Positions 37,532 through 49,526 of a stretch of DNA of 64,000 nt are shown one piece after another (the stretch's first letter is position 1; each line of letters opens with the position of its first letter). Source of the stretch: Isoetes taiwanensis (taxonomy: Eukaryota > Streptophyta > Lycopodiopsida > Isoetales > Isoetaceae); the NCBI GenBank assembly GCA_021234155.1, contig JAJEKV010000021.1:10221523-10285522 (forward strand), read 5' to 3'. The notes beneath the pieces are model-generated. The model saw only the letters and a program-made list of their open reading frames with translations, did not search any database and was not told the DNA's origin. Both the position numbers and the translations under genes were made by a program.

Positions 37532-37611
37532 GACAATTTGGCCGAGTGGTCTAAGGCGTTGGATTTAGGCTCCAATCCGAAAGGGCATGGGTTCAAATCC
37601 CATAGTTGTCA
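37532..37611 (+). tRNA. tRNA-Leu(UAG), class A
   Basis: Consensus gene. The upstream TTAAATAT motif is changed (AATAAAATCTGCC). Confidence 0.91.
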
Positions 37612-37984
37612 ATGTTCTACATCCATTGATCAAGTTTTCAATGCCAAGATTTAAGTGCATGATTGTTGTTTATGAAAATGAAAGTTTAGAGGACTCAAAT
37701 GGAAGAGAACGCATTAGTGTGGATTAAATGCCAATCATGGTACAAATGTTTCCAGTTTTTTTTAAAATGGATTTCAAATCCCATAGTTGTCAATGTTTTT
37801 TTAAAGCTCTTCTTGATCGATGAGTTATACTCTTTACTCACGAAAAGGGTGTCATGAACACGAGGATAAAGACCCTTTAGGCTTTTTAGTCATATTGAAT
37901 TTGAATATCATGAATTGCTATCATGAATTGAAGTTAATCATAAAACAAAACATGGTTAAATGTACATATTGAGAATCATTACAA

Positions 37985-38064
37985 GACAATTTGGCCGAGT
38001 GGTCTAAGGCGTTGGATTTAGGCTCCAATCCGAAAGGGCATGGGTTCAAATCCCATAGTTGTCA
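37985..38064 (+). tRNA. tRNA-Leu(UAG), class C'
   Basis: Consensus gene followed by AAGTAATCAATG, without T4. Confidence 0.91.
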
Positions 38065-38693
38065 ATATTCTACATCCATTGATCAAGTAATCAATGCCAA
38101 GATTTAAGTGTGCAAATAGGTGTTTATCTTATATTATAAGGTTTCAGTGTAAGGATGTAATGCAAACCCTTTAGGATTTTAGTTATATCCATCAAGTGAC
38201 AAAATCTATTGAATTTGAATACATGAATTGCCAAATGTAATGCAAAAGGATGTAATGCAAACCCTTTAGGATTTTAGTTATATCCATCAAGTGACAAAAT
38301 CTATTGAATTTGAATACATGAATTGCCACGAAGTTAATCACAGAACAAAACGTGCTTAAATGTACATCTTGAGAGTCATTAAAAGTCAATTTGATCGAGT
38401 GGTCTAAGGAGTTGGATTTGCGCTCCAATCTGAAAAGGCATGAGAAGATAAAGAAGTAGTGTGGATTAAAGTAATGGTACAAGTTCTCTAGTTTTTAGCA
38501 GCATGCTCTTCTTATACTCTTCATCCATTAAAGGGTGTCAAGAACACAAGGATAAATGCAAATGTCAAATGCTTTAGACACTTACTTATATTCATCAAGT
38601 GACAAAAGCTATTGCATCAAAAAATCATGAATTGCTACCAAGTTAATCACAACATTAAATATGCCTAGATGTAAACCTTGAGAGTTATTACAA

Positions 38694-38773
38694 GACAATT
38701 TGGTCGAGTGGTCTAAGGCGTTGGATTTAGGCTCCAATCCGAAAGGGCATGGGTTCAAATCCCATAGTTGTCA
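38694..38773 (+). tRNA. tRNA-Leu(UAG), A/C recombinant monomer
   Basis: Class-A upstream bases, GGTCGAG in the A box, then class-C downstream sequence (AAGTATTC). With the following D it forms a 2-mer, the shortest unit seen. Confidence 0.9.
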
Positions 38774-39300
38774 ATGTTCTACATCCATTGATCAAGTATT
38801 CAATGCCAAGATTTAAGTGTGCAAATAGGTGTTTATCTTATATTATAAGGTTTCGGTGTAAGGATGTAATGCAAACCCTTTAGGATTTTAGTTATATCCA
38901 TCAAGTGACAAAATCTATTGAATTTGAATACATTTGATCGATTAATACATGAATATCTTGAGAGTCATTAAAAGTCAATTTGATCGAAAGTGGTCTAAGG
39001 AGTTGGATTTTGAGAATCATTTCCAATCTGAAAAGGCATGAGAAGATAAAGAAGTGGTGTGGATTAAAGTAATGGTACAAGTTCTCTAGTTTTTAATCAT
39101 GCTCTTCTTAATCATGAGTCATACTCTTCATCCATTAAAGGGTGTCAAGAACACAAGGATAAATGCAAATGTCAAATGCTTTAGACACTTACTTATATTC
39201 ATCAAGTGACAAAAGCTATTGCATCAAAAAATCATGAATTGCTACCAAGTTAATCACAACATTAAATATGCCTAGATGTAAACCTTGAGAGTTATTACAA

Positions 39301-39380
39301 GACAATTTGGTCGAGTGGTCTAAGGCGTTGGATTTAGGCTCCAATTCGAAAGGGCATGGGTACAAATCCCATAGTTGTCA
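39301..39380 (+). tRNA. tRNA-Leu(UAG), class A, altered B box
   Basis: The T-loop starts TAC instead of TTC (B box GGTACAAATCC), and GGTCGAG and TTCG changes are present. The loss of T54 may reduce promoter strength and tRNA folding. Confidence 0.8.
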
Positions 39381-39664
39381 ATGTTCTACATCCATTGATC
39401 AAGTTTATGAAAATGAAAGTTTAGAGGACTCAAATGGAAGAGAACGCATTAGTGTGGATTAAAGGAATGGTACAAATCATCCAGTTTTTAAAGCTCTTCT
39501 TGATCGATGAGTTATACTCTTTACTCACGAAAGGGTGTCATGAACACGAGGATAAATGCAGACCCTTTAGGGTTTTAGTCATATTGAATTTGAATATCAT
39601 GAATTGCTACGAAGTTAATCACAAAACAAAACATGGTTAAATGTACAATTGAGAATCATTACAA

Positions 39665-39744
39665 GACAATTTGGCCGAGTGGTCTAAGGTGTTGGATTTA
39701 GCCTCCAATCCGAAAGGGCATGGGTTCAAATCCCATAGTTGTCA
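39665..39744 (+). tRNA. tRNA-Leu(UAG), class B, position 37 changed
   Basis: The anticodon loop is TTTAGCC, so the base 3' of the anticodon is C instead of G. AAGGTGTTGG is also present. G37 of tRNA-Leu is normally methylated, so this copy would be atypical. Confidence 0.85.
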
Positions 39745-40028
39745 ATGTTCTACATCCATTGATCAAGTTTATGAAAATGAAAGTTTAGAAGACTCAAAGG
39801 GAAGAGAACGCATTAGTGTGGATTAAAGGAATGGTACAAATCGTCCAGTTTTTAAAGCTCTTCTTGATCGATGAGTTATACTCTTTACTCACGAAAGGGT
39901 GTCATGAACACGAGGATAAACGCAGACCCTTTAGGCTTTTATTCATATTGAATTTGAATATCATGAATTGCTACGAAGTTAATCACAAAACAAAACATGG
40001 TTAAATGTACAATTGAGAATCATTACAA

Positions 40029-40108
40029 GACAATTTGGCCGAGTGGTCTAAGGCGTTGGATTTAGGCTCCAATTCGGAAGGGCATGGGTTCAAATCCCAT
40101 AGTTGTCA
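40029..40108 (+). tRNA. tRNA-Leu(UAG), class C
   Basis: Variable arm TTCGGAAGGG; otherwise consensus. Confidence 0.9.
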
Positions 40109-40602
40109 ATATTCTACATCCATTGATCAAGTATTCAATGCCAAGATTTAAGTGTGCAAATAGGTGTTTATCTTATATTATAAGGTTTCGGTGTAAGGAT
40201 GTAATGCAAACCCTTTAGGATTTTAGTTATATCCATCAAGTGACAAAATCTATTGAATTTGAATACATGAATACATTAAAAGTCAATTTGATCGAGTGGT
40301 CTAAGGAGTTGGATTTGCGCTCCAATCTGAAAAGGCATGAGAAGATAAAGAAGTGGTGTGGATTAAAGTAATGGTACAAGTTCTCTAGTTTTTAGCATCA
40401 TGCTCTTCTTAGTCGGCGAGTCATACTCTTCATCCATTAAAGGGTGTCAAGAACACAAGGATAAATGCAAATGTCAAATGCTTTAGACACTTACTTATAT
40501 TCATCAAGTGACAAAAGCTATTGCATCAAAAAATCATGAATTGCTACCAAGTTAATCACAACATTAAATATGCCTAGATGTAAACCTTGAGAGTTATTAC
40601 AA

Positions 40603-40682
40603 GACAATTTGGCCTAGTGGTCTAAGGCGTTGGATTTAGGCTCCAATCCGAAAGGGCATGGGTTCAAATCCCATAGTTGTCA
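40603..40682 (+). tRNA. tRNA-Leu(UAG), class A, altered A box
   Basis: The A box is TGGCCTAGTGG (G to T). Other parts are consensus. Confidence 0.86.
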
Positions 40683-41041
40683 ATGTTCTACATCCATTGA
40701 TCAAGTTTTCAATGCCAAGATTTAAGTGCACAGATTGTTGTTTATGAAAATGAAAGTTTAGAGGACTCAAATGGAAGAGAACGCATTAGTGTGGATTAAA
40801 GGAATGGTAAAAATCGCAGTTTTTAAAGCTCTTCTTGATCGATGAGTTATACTCTTTACTCTTAAAGGGTGAAAAAATTGATTTTAAAGCTCTTCTTGTC
40901 GATGTTAACACGAGGATAAAGGGTAAATGTCATGAACACGCTTTAGGCTTTTAGTCATATTGAATTTGAATATCATGAATTGCTACGAAGTTAATCATAA
41001 AACAAAACATGGTTAAATGTACATATTGAGAATCATTACAA

Positions 41042-41121
41042 GACAATTTGGCCGAGTGGTCTAAGGCGTTGGATTTAGGCTCCAATTCGAAAGGGCATGG
41101 GTTCAAATCCCACAGTTGTCA
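41042..41121 (+). tRNA. tRNA-Leu(UAG), class C'
   Basis: TTCG in the variable arm, and CCCAC in the T-stem giving one A.C mismatch. Confidence 0.86.
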
Positions 41122-41201
41122 ATATTCTACATCTATTGATCAAGTAATCAATGCCAAGATTTAAGTGTGCAAATAGGTGTTTATCTTATATTATAAGGTT
41201 T

Positions 41202-41399
41202 CGGTGTAAGGATGTAATGCAAACCCTTTAGGATTTTAGTTATATCCATCAAGTGACAAAATCTATTGAATTTGAATACATGAATTGCCACGAAGTTAAT
41301 CGGTGTAAGGATGTAATGCAAACCCTTTAGGATTTTAGTTATATCCATCAAGTGACAAAATCTATTGAATTTGAATACATGAATTGCCACGAAGTTAAT
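41202..41399 (+). repeat. 99-bp tandem duplication inside a C' monomer
   Basis: The segment from CGGTGTAAGGATGTAATG to CACGAAGTTAAT occurs twice in tandem with a 99-bp period. The same doubled segment is seen in other C' monomers (44925, about 38151, and in degraded form near 35630, 43830, 47530 and 48565) but not in class C. Confidence 0.88.
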
Positions 41400-41770
41400 C
41401 ACAGAACAAAACGTGCTTAAATGTACATCTTGAGAGTCATTAAAAGTCAATTTGATCGAGTGGTCTAAGGAGTTGGATTTGCGCTCCAATCTGAAAAGGC
41501 ATGAGAAGATAAAGAAGTAGTGTGGATTAAAGTAATGGTACAAGTTCTCTAGTTTTTAGCAGCACATGTGCTCTTCTTAGTCGGCGAGTCATACTCTTCA
41601 TCCATTAAAAGGTGTCAAGAACACAAGGATAAATGCAAATGTCAAATGCTTTAGACACTTACTTATATTCATCAAGTGACAAAAGCTATTGCATCTAAAA
41701 ATCATGAATTGCTACCAAGTTAATCACAATATTAAATATGTCTAGATGTAAATCTTGAGAGTTATTACAA

Positions 41771-41850
41771 GACAATTTGGCCGAGTGGTCTAAGGCGTTG
41801 GATTTAGGTTCCAATCCGAAAGGGCATGGGTTCAAATCCCATAGTTGTCA
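41771..41850 (+). tRNA. tRNA-Leu(UAG), class A
   Basis: Anticodon loop TTTAGGT (C38 to T). UAG retained. Confidence 0.88.
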
Positions 41851-42169
41851 ATGTTCTACATCCATTGATCAAGTTTTCAATGCCAAGATTTAAGTGCACA
41901 GATTGTTGTTTATGAAAATGAAAGTTTAGAGGACTCAAATGGAAGAGAACGCATTAGTGTGGATTAAAGGAATGGTACAAATCGTCCAGTTTTTAAAGCT
42001 CTTCTTGATCGATGAGTTATACTCTTTACTCACGAAAGGGTGTCATGAACACGAGGATAAATGCAGACCCTTTAGGATTTTAGTCATATTGAATTTGAAT
42101 ATCATGAATTGCTACGAAGTTAATCACAAAACAAAACATGGTTAAATGTACAATTGAGAATCATTACAA

Positions 42170-42249
42170 GACAATTTGGCCGAGTGGTCTAAGGTGTTGG
42201 ATTTAGGCTCCAATCCGAAAGGGCATGGGTTCAAATCCCATAGTTGTCA
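42170..42249 (+). tRNA. tRNA-Leu(UAG), class B
   Basis: AAGGTGTTGG variant; T4 downstream. Confidence 0.9.
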
Positions 42250-42571
42250 ATGTTCTACATCCATTGATCAAGTTTTCAATGCCAAGATTTAAGCCAAGAT
42301 TGTTGTTTTGAAAATGAAAGTTTAGAAGACTCAAAGGGAAGAGAACGCATTAGTGTGGATTAAAGGAATGGTACAAATCAAATTGAATTTTTTTAAAGCT
42401 CTTCTTGATCGATGAGTTATACTCTTTACTCAAGAAAAGGGTGTCATGAACACGAGGATAAACTTGCAACCCTTTAGGCTTTTATTCATATTGAATTTGA
42501 ATATCATGAATTGCTCTGAAGTTAATCATAAAACAAAACATGGTTAAATGTACAATTGAGAATCATTACAA

Positions 42572-42651
42572 GACAATTTGGCCGAGTGGTCTAAGGCGTT
42601 GGATTTAGGCTCCAATTCGAAAGGGCATGGGTTCAAATCCCATAGTTGTCA
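42572..42651 (+). tRNA. tRNA-Leu(UAG), class C
   Basis: TTCG variable-arm variant. Confidence 0.9.
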
Positions 42652-43197
42652 ATATTCTACATCCATTGATCAAGTATTCAATGCCAAGATTTAAGTGTGC
42701 AAATAGGTGTTTATCTTCTTATATTATAAGGTTTCGGTGTAAGGATGTAATGCAAACCCTTTAGGATTTTAGTTATATCCATCAAGTGACAAAATCTATT
42801 GAATTTGAATACATGAATTGCCACGAAGTTAATCACAGAACAAAACGTGCTTAAATGTACATCTTGAGAGTCATTAAAAGTCAATTTGATGTGGTCTAAG
42901 GAGTTGGATTTGCGCTCCAATCTGAAAAGGCATGAGAAGATAAAGAAGTAGTGTGGATTAAAGTAATGGTACAAGTTCTCTAGTTTTTAGCAGCATGCTC
43001 TTCTTAGTCGGCGAGTCATACTCTTCATCCATTAAAGGGTGTCAAGAACACAAGGATAAATGCAAATGTCAAATGCTTTAGACACTTATTTATATTCATC
43101 AAGTGACAAAAGCTATTGCATCAAAAAATCATGAATTGCTACCAAGTTAATCACAACATTAAATATGCCTAGATGTAAACCTTGAGAGTTATTACAA

Positions 43198-43277
43198 GAC
43201 AATTTGGCCGAGTGGTCTAAGGCGTTGGATTTAGGCTCCAATCCGAAAGGCCATGGGTTCAAATCCCATAGTTGTCA
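43198..43277 (+). tRNA. tRNA-Leu(UAG), class A
   Basis: One G to C change between the variable arm and T-stem (AAAGGCCATGGG). Confidence 0.88.
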
Positions 43278-43683
43278 ATGTTCTATATCCATTGATCAAG
43301 TTTTCAATGCCAAGTTTTAAGTGCACAGATTGTTGTTTATGAAAATGAAAGTTTAGAGGACTCAAATGGAAGAGAACGCATTAGTGTGGATTAAATGCCA
43401 AGATTTAAGTGTACAGATTGTTGTTTATGAAAATGAAAGTTTAGAGGACTCAAATGGAAGAGAACGCATTAGTGTGGATTAAAGGAATGGGACAAATCGC
43501 AGTTTTTAAAGCTCTTCTTGATCGATGAGTTATACTCTTTACTCACGAAAGGGTGTCATGAACACGAGGATAAACGCAGACCCTTTAGGCTTTTAGTCAT
43601 ATTGAATTTGAATATCATGAATTGCTACGAAGTTAATCATAAAACAAAACAAGGTTAAATGTACATATTGAGAATCATTACAA

Positions 43684-43763
43684 GACAATTTGGCCGAGTG
43701 GTCTAAGGCGTTGGATTTAGGCTCCAATTCGAAAGGGCATGGGTTCAAATCCCACAGTTGTCA
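43684..43763 (+). tRNA. tRNA-Leu(UAG), class C'
   Basis: TTCG and CCCAC variants, as at 41042. Confidence 0.86.
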
Positions 43764-44363
43764 ATATTCTATATCTATTGATCAAGTAATCAATGCCAAG
43801 ATTTAAGTGTGCAAATAGGTGTTTATCTTATATTATAAGGTTTCGGTGTAAGGATGTAATGCAAACCCTTTAGGATTTTAGTTATATCCATCAAGTGACA
43901 AAATCTATTGAATTTGAATACATGAATTTTAGTTATATCCCAAATCTTTTGACAAAATCTATTGAATTTGAATACATGAATTGCCACGGTTAATCACGAG
44001 AACAAAACGTGCTTAAATGTACATCTTGAGAGTCATTAAAAGTCAATTTGATCGAAAGTGGTCTAAGGAGTTGGATTTGAGCCCAATCTGAAAAGGCATG
44101 AGAAGATAAAGAAGTAGTGTGGATTAAAGTAATGGTACAAGTTCTCTAGTTTTTAGCAGCATGCTCTTCTTAGTCGGCAAGTCATACTCTTCATCCATTA
44201 AAGGGTGTCAAGAACACAAGGATAAATGCAAATGTCAAATGCTTTAGACACTTACTTATATTCATCAAGTGACAAAAGCTATTGCATCAAAAAATCATGA
44301 ATTGCTACCAAGTTAATCACAACATTAAATATGCCTAGATGTAAACCTTGAGAGTTATTACAA

Positions 44364-44443
44364 GACAATTTGGCCGAGTGGTCTAAGGCGTTGGATTTAG
44401 GCTCCAATCCGAAAGGGCATGGGTTCAAATCCCATAGTTGTCA
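44364..44443 (+). tRNA. tRNA-Leu(UAG), class A
   Basis: Consensus. Confidence 0.92.
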
Positions 44444-44763
44444 ATGTTCTACATCCATTGATCAAGTTTTCAATGCCAAGATTTAAGTGCACAGATTGTT
44501 GTTTATGAAAATGAAAGTTTAGAGGACTCAAATGGAAGAGAACGCATTAGTGTGGATTAAAGGAATGGTACAAATCGTCCAGTTTTTAAAGCTCTTCTTG
44601 ATCGATGAGTTATACTCTTTACTCACGAAAGGGTGTCATGAACACGAGGATAAACGCAGACCCTTTAGGCTTTTAGTCATATTGAATTTGAATATCATGA
44701 ATTGCTACGAAGTTAATCATAAAACAAAACATGGTTAAATGTACATATTGAGAATCATTACAA

Positions 44764-44843
44764 GACAATTTGGTCGAGTGGTCTAAGGCGTTGGATTTAG
44801 GCTCCAATCCGAAAGGGCATGGGTTCAAATCCCATAGTTGTCA
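44764..44843 (+). tRNA. tRNA-Leu(UAG), class C'
   Basis: GGTCGAG in the A box; otherwise consensus. Confidence 0.9.
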
Positions 44844-45486
44844 ATATTCTACATCCATTGATCAAGTAATCAATGCCAAGATTTAAGTGTGCAAATAGGT
44901 GTTTATCTTATATTATAAGGTTTCGGTGTAAGGATGTAATGCAAACCCTTTAGGATTTTAGTTATATCCATCAAGTGACAAAATCTATTGAATTTGAATA
45001 CATGAATTGCCACGAAGTTAATTGGTGTAAGGATGTAATGCAAACCCTTTAGGATTTTAGTTATATCCATCAAGTGACAAAATCTATTGAATTTGAATAC
45101 ATGAATTGCCACGAAGTTAATCACAACAAAACATGCTTAAATGTACATCTTGAGAGTCATTAAAAGTCAATTTGATCGAGTGGTCTAAGGAGTTGGATTT
45201 GCGCTCCAATCTGAAAAGGCATGAGAAGATAAAGAAGTAGTGTGGATTAAAGTAATGGTACAAGTTCTCTAGTTTTTAGCAGCATGCTCTTCTTAGTCGG
45301 CGAGTCATACTCTTCATCCATTAAAGGGTGTCAAGAACACAAGGATAAATGCAAATGTCAAATGCTTTAGACACTTACTTATATTCATCAAGTGACAAAA
45401 GCTATTGCATCAAAAAATCATGAATTGCTACCAAGTTAATCACAACATTAAATATGCCTAGATGTAAACCTTGAGAGTTATTACAA

Positions 45487-45566
45487 GACAATTTGGCCGA
45501 GTGGTCTAAGGCGTTGGATTTAGGCTCCAATTCGAAAGGGCATGGGTACAAATCCCATAGTTGTCA
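45487..45566 (+). tRNA. tRNA-Leu(UAG), class A, altered B box
   Basis: B box GGTACAAATCC and TTCG variable arm, the same pair of changes as at 39301, so probably copied from it or the reverse. Confidence 0.8.
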
Positions 45567-45893
45567 ATGTTCTACATCCATTGATCAAGTTTTCAATGCC
45601 AAGATTTAAGTGCACAGATTGTTGTTTATGAAAATGAAAGTTTAGAGGACTCAAATGGAAGAGAACGCATTAGTGTGGATTAAAGGAATGGTACAAATCG
45701 TCCAGTTTTTAAAGCTCTTCTTGATCGATGAGTTATACTCTTTACTCAAGAAAGGGTGTCATGAACACGAGGATAAACAAGGATAAACCCTTTAGGATTT
45801 TAGTCATATTGAATTTGAATATCATGAATCATGAATTATGAAGTTAATCACAAAACAAAACATGGTTAAATGTACAATTGAGAATCATTACAA

Positions 45894-45973
45894 GACAATT
45901 TGGCCGAGTGGTCTAAGGCGTTGGATTTAGGCTCCAATCCGAAAGGGCATGGGTTCAAATCCCATAGTTGTCA
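45894..45973 (+). tRNA. tRNA-Leu(UAG), class B
   Basis: Consensus, with AAGGCGTTGG unlike most class-B copies. Confidence 0.92.
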
Positions 45974-46266
45974 ATGTTCTACATCCATTGATCAAGTTTT
46001 CAATGCCAAGATTTAAGTGCACAGATTGTTGTTTATGAAAATGAAAGTTTAGAAGACTCAAAGGGAAGAGGGTACAAATCGTCCAGTTTTTAAAGCTCTT
46101 CTTGATCGATGAGTTATACTCTTTACTCACGAAAGGGTGTCATGAACACGAGGATAAACGCAGACCCTTTAGGCTTTTATTCATATTGAATTTGAATATC
46201 ATGAATTGCTACGAAGTTAATCATAAAACAAAACATGGTTAAATGTACAATTGAGAATCATTACAA

Positions 46267-46346
46267 GACAATTTGGCCGAGTGGTCTAAGGCGTTGGATT
46301 TAGGCTCCAATTCGAAAGGGCATGGGTTCAAATCCCATAGTTGTCA
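46267..46346 (+). tRNA. tRNA-Leu(UAG), class C
   Basis: TTCG variable-arm variant. Confidence 0.9.
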
Positions 46347-46920
46347 ATATTCTACATCCATTGATCAAGTATTCAATGCCAAGATTTAAGTGTGCAAATA
46401 GGTGTTTATCTTCTTATATTATAAGGTTTCGGTGTAAGGATGTAATGCAAACCCTTTAGGATTTTAGTTATATCCATCAAGTGACAAAATCTATTGAATT
46501 TGAATACATGAATTGCCACCGGTTTAATCACGTAACAAATATGCTTAAATGTACATCTTGAGAGTCATTAAGTCAATTTGATCGAAAGTGGTCTAAGGAG
46601 TTGGATTTAATGCCAAGATTTAAGTGATTTGTTGTTTCCAATCTGAAAAGGCATGAGAAGATAAAGAAGTAGTGTGGATTAAAGTAATGGTACAAGTTCT
46701 CTAGTTTTTAGCAATCATGCTCTTCTTAGTCTATGAAGTCATACTCTTCATCCATTAAAGGGTGTCAAGAACACAAGGATAAATGCAAATGTCAAATGCT
46801 TTAGACACTTATTTATATTCATCAAGTGACAAAAGCTATTGCATCAAAAAATCATGAATTGCTACCAAGTTAATCACAACATTAAATATGCATAGATGTA
46901 AACATTGAGAGTAATTACAA

Positions 46921-47001
46921 GACAATTTGGCCGAGTGGTCTAAGGCGTTGGATTTAGGCTCCAAACCGAAAAGGGCATGGGTTCAAATCCCATAGTTGTC
47001 A
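46921..47001 (+). tRNA. tRNA-Leu(UAG), class A, 81 nt
   Basis: The variable arm reads ACCGAAAAGGG, one base long. The anticodon stem is intact. Confidence 0.85.
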
Positions 47002-47383
47002 ATGTTCTACATCCATTGATCAAGTTTTCAATGCCAAGATTTAAGTGCATGATTGTTGTTTATGAAAATGAAAGTTTAGAGGACTCAAAATGGAAGAGAA
47101 CGATTAGTGTGGATTAAATGGAAGATTTACAAATGAAAATGAAAGTTTAGAGGACTCAAATGGAAAGAACGCATTAGTGTGGATTAAAGGAATTTCAATT
47201 TTTAAAGCTCTTCTTGATCGATGAGTTATACTCTTTACTCACGAAAAGGGTGTCATGAACACGAGGATAAATGCAACACCTTTTTAGGCTTTTTAGTCAT
47301 ATTGAATTTGAATATCATGAATTGCTACGAAGTTAATCATAAAACAAAACATGGTTAAATGTACATATTGAAAATCATTACAA

Positions 47384-47463
47384 GACAATTTGGCCGAGTG
47401 GTCTAAGGCGTTGGATTTAGGCTCCAATCCGAAAGGGCATGGGTTCAAATCCCATAGTTGTCA
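47384..47463 (+). tRNA. tRNA-Leu(UAG), class C'
   Basis: Consensus gene; upstream ATTGAAAATC variant. Confidence 0.91.
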
Positions 47464-48045
47464 ATATTCTACATCCATTGATCAAGTAATCAATGCCAAG
47501 ATTTAAGTGTGCAAATAGGTGTTTATCTTATATTATAAGGTTTCGGTGTAAGGATGTAATGCAAACCCTTTAGGATTTTAGTTTCGGTGTAAGGATGTAA
47601 TGCAAACCCTTTAGGATTTTAGTTATATCCATCAAGTGACAAAATCTATTGAATTTGAATACATGAATTGCCACGAAGTTAATCACAGAACAAAACGTGC
47701 TTAAATGTACATCTTGAGAGTCATTAAAAGTCAATTTGATCGAGTGGTCTAAGGAGTTGGATTTGCACTGAAAAGGCATGAGAAGATAAAGAACTAGTGT
47801 GGATTAAAGTAATGGTACAAGTTCTCTAGTTTTTAGCAGCATGCTCTTCTTAGTCGGCGAGTCATACTCTTCATCCATTAAAGGGTGTCAAGAACACAAG
47901 GATAAATGCAAATGTCAAATGCTTTAGACACTTACTTATATTCATCAAGTGACAAAAGCTATTGCATCAAAAAATCATGAATTGCTACCAAGTTAATCAC
48001 AAACATAAAAATATGCCTAGATGTAAACCTTGAGAGTTATTACAA

Positions 48046-48127
48046 GACAATTTGGCCGAAAGTGGTCTAAGGCGTTGGATTTAGGCTTCAATCCGAAAGG
48101 GCATGGGTTCAAATTCCATAGTTGTCA
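48046..48127 (+). pseudogene. damaged tRNA-Leu(UAG), class A
   Basis: Two extra bases split the A box (GGCCGAAAGTGG), and the T-stem reads ATTCCAT. The anticodon stem also has a mismatch. Confidence 0.65.
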
Positions 48128-48400
48128 ATGTTATACATCCATTGATCAAGTTTTCACACAGATTGTTGTTTATGAAAATGAAAGTTTAGAGGATTAAAGG
48201 AATGGTACAAATCGTCCAGTTTTTAAAGCTCTTCTTGATCGATGAGTTATACTCTTTACTCACGAAAGGGTGTCATGAACACGAGGATAAACGCAGACCC
48301 TTTAGGCTTTTAGTCATATTGAATTTGAATATCATGAATTGCTACGAAGTTAATCATAAAACAAAACATGGTTAAATGTACATATTGAAAATCATTACAA

Positions 48401-48480
48401 GACAATTTGGTCGAGTGGTCTAAGGCGTTGGATTTAGGCTCCAATTCGAAAGGGCATGGGTTCAAATCCCACAGTTGTCA
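48401..48480 (+). tRNA. tRNA-Leu(UAG), class C'
   Basis: GGTCGAG, TTCG and CCCAC variants. Confidence 0.86.
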
Positions 48481-49116
48481 ATATTCTACATCCATTGATC
48501 AAGTAATCAATGCCAAGATTTAAGTGTGCAAATAGGTGTTTATCTTATATTATAAGGTTTCGGTGTAAGGATGTAATGCAAACCCTTTAGGATTTTAGTT
48601 ATATCCATCAAGTGACAAAATCTATTGAATTTGAATACATGAATTGCCAATAGGTGGGTTAATAAGGTTGTAAGGATGTAATGCAAACCCTTTAATTTTA
48701 GTTATATCCAAATGACAAAATCTATTGAATTTGAATACATGAATTGCCAATTTAACAAAACGTGCTTAAATGTACATCTTGAGAGTCATTAAAAGTCAAT
48801 TTGATCGAAAGTGGTCTAAGGAGTTGGATTTGCTCCAAATGAAAAAGGCATGAGAAGATAAAGAAGTAGTGTGGATTAAAGTAATGGTACAAGTTCTCTA
48901 GTTTTTAGCAGCATGCTCTTCTTAGTCGGATGAGTCATACTCTTCATCCATTAAAGGGTGTCAAGAACACAAGGATAAATGCAAATGTCAAATGCTTTAG
49001 ACACTTACTTATATTCATCAAGTGACAAAAGCTATTGCATCAAAAAATCATGAATTGCTACCAAGTTAATCACAACATTAAATATGTCTAGATGTAAACC
49101 TTGAGAGTTATTACAA

Positions 49117-49196
49117 GACAATTTGGCCGAGTGGTCTAAGGCGTTGGATTTAGGCTCCAATCCGAAAGGGCATGGGTTCAAATCCCATAGTTGTCA
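49117..49196 (+). tRNA. tRNA-Leu(UAG), class A
   Basis: Consensus. Confidence 0.92.
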
Positions 49197-49526
49197 ATGT
49201 TCTACATCCATTGATCAAGTTTTCAATGCCAAGATTTAAGTGCACAGATTGATTGTTGTTTATGAAAATAAAGTTTAGAGGACTCAAATGGAAGAGAACG
49301 CATTAGTGTGGATTAAAGGAATGGTACAAATCGTCCAGTTTTTAAAGCTCTTCTTGATCGATGAGTTATACTCTTTACTCACGAAAGGGTGTCATGAACA
49401 CCAGGATAAAATGAAATGACCCTTTTTAGGATATTTTTAGTCATATTGAATTTGAATATCATGAATTGCTACGAAGTTAATCACAAAACAAAACATGGTT
49501 AAATGTACAATTGAGAATCATTACAA

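Larger units (their letters stand above)
36150..38693 (+). repeat. higher-order unit (4-mer + 3-mer), copy 2
   Basis: Order A 36150, B 36508, C 36907, D 37212, A 37532, C' 37985, D 38385. 2544 bp. The first A monomer lacks about 50 bases of spacer after TTTAAGTGCA, and the second A monomer carries a short scrambled patch near 37730-37800. Confidence 0.85.
39301..41770 (+). repeat. higher-order unit (4-mer + 3-mer), copy 3
   Basis: Order A 39301, B 39665, C 40029, D 40282, A 40603, C' 41042, D 41446. 2470 bp; the A and B monomers are each about 35 bp short and the C monomer about 50 bp short. Confidence 0.85.
41771..44363 (+). repeat. higher-order unit (4-mer + 3-mer), copy 4
   Basis: Order A 41771, B 42170, C 42572, D 42880, A 43198, C' 43684, D 44042. 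2593 bp. The second A monomer contains a partial tandem duplication near 43320-43480. Confidence 0.85.
44364..45486 (+). repeat. unpaired 3-mer unit
   Basis: A 44364, C' 44764, D 45166. A second 3-mer in a row, breaking the 4-3 alternation. C' carries the 99-bp tandem duplication (44925-45122). Confidence 0.85.
45487..48045 (+). repeat. higher-order unit (4-mer + 3-mer), copy 5
   Basis: A 45487, B 45894, C 46267, D 46572, A 46921, C' 47384, D 47730. 2559 bp. The D at 46572 carries inserted spacer pieces. Confidence 0.82.
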
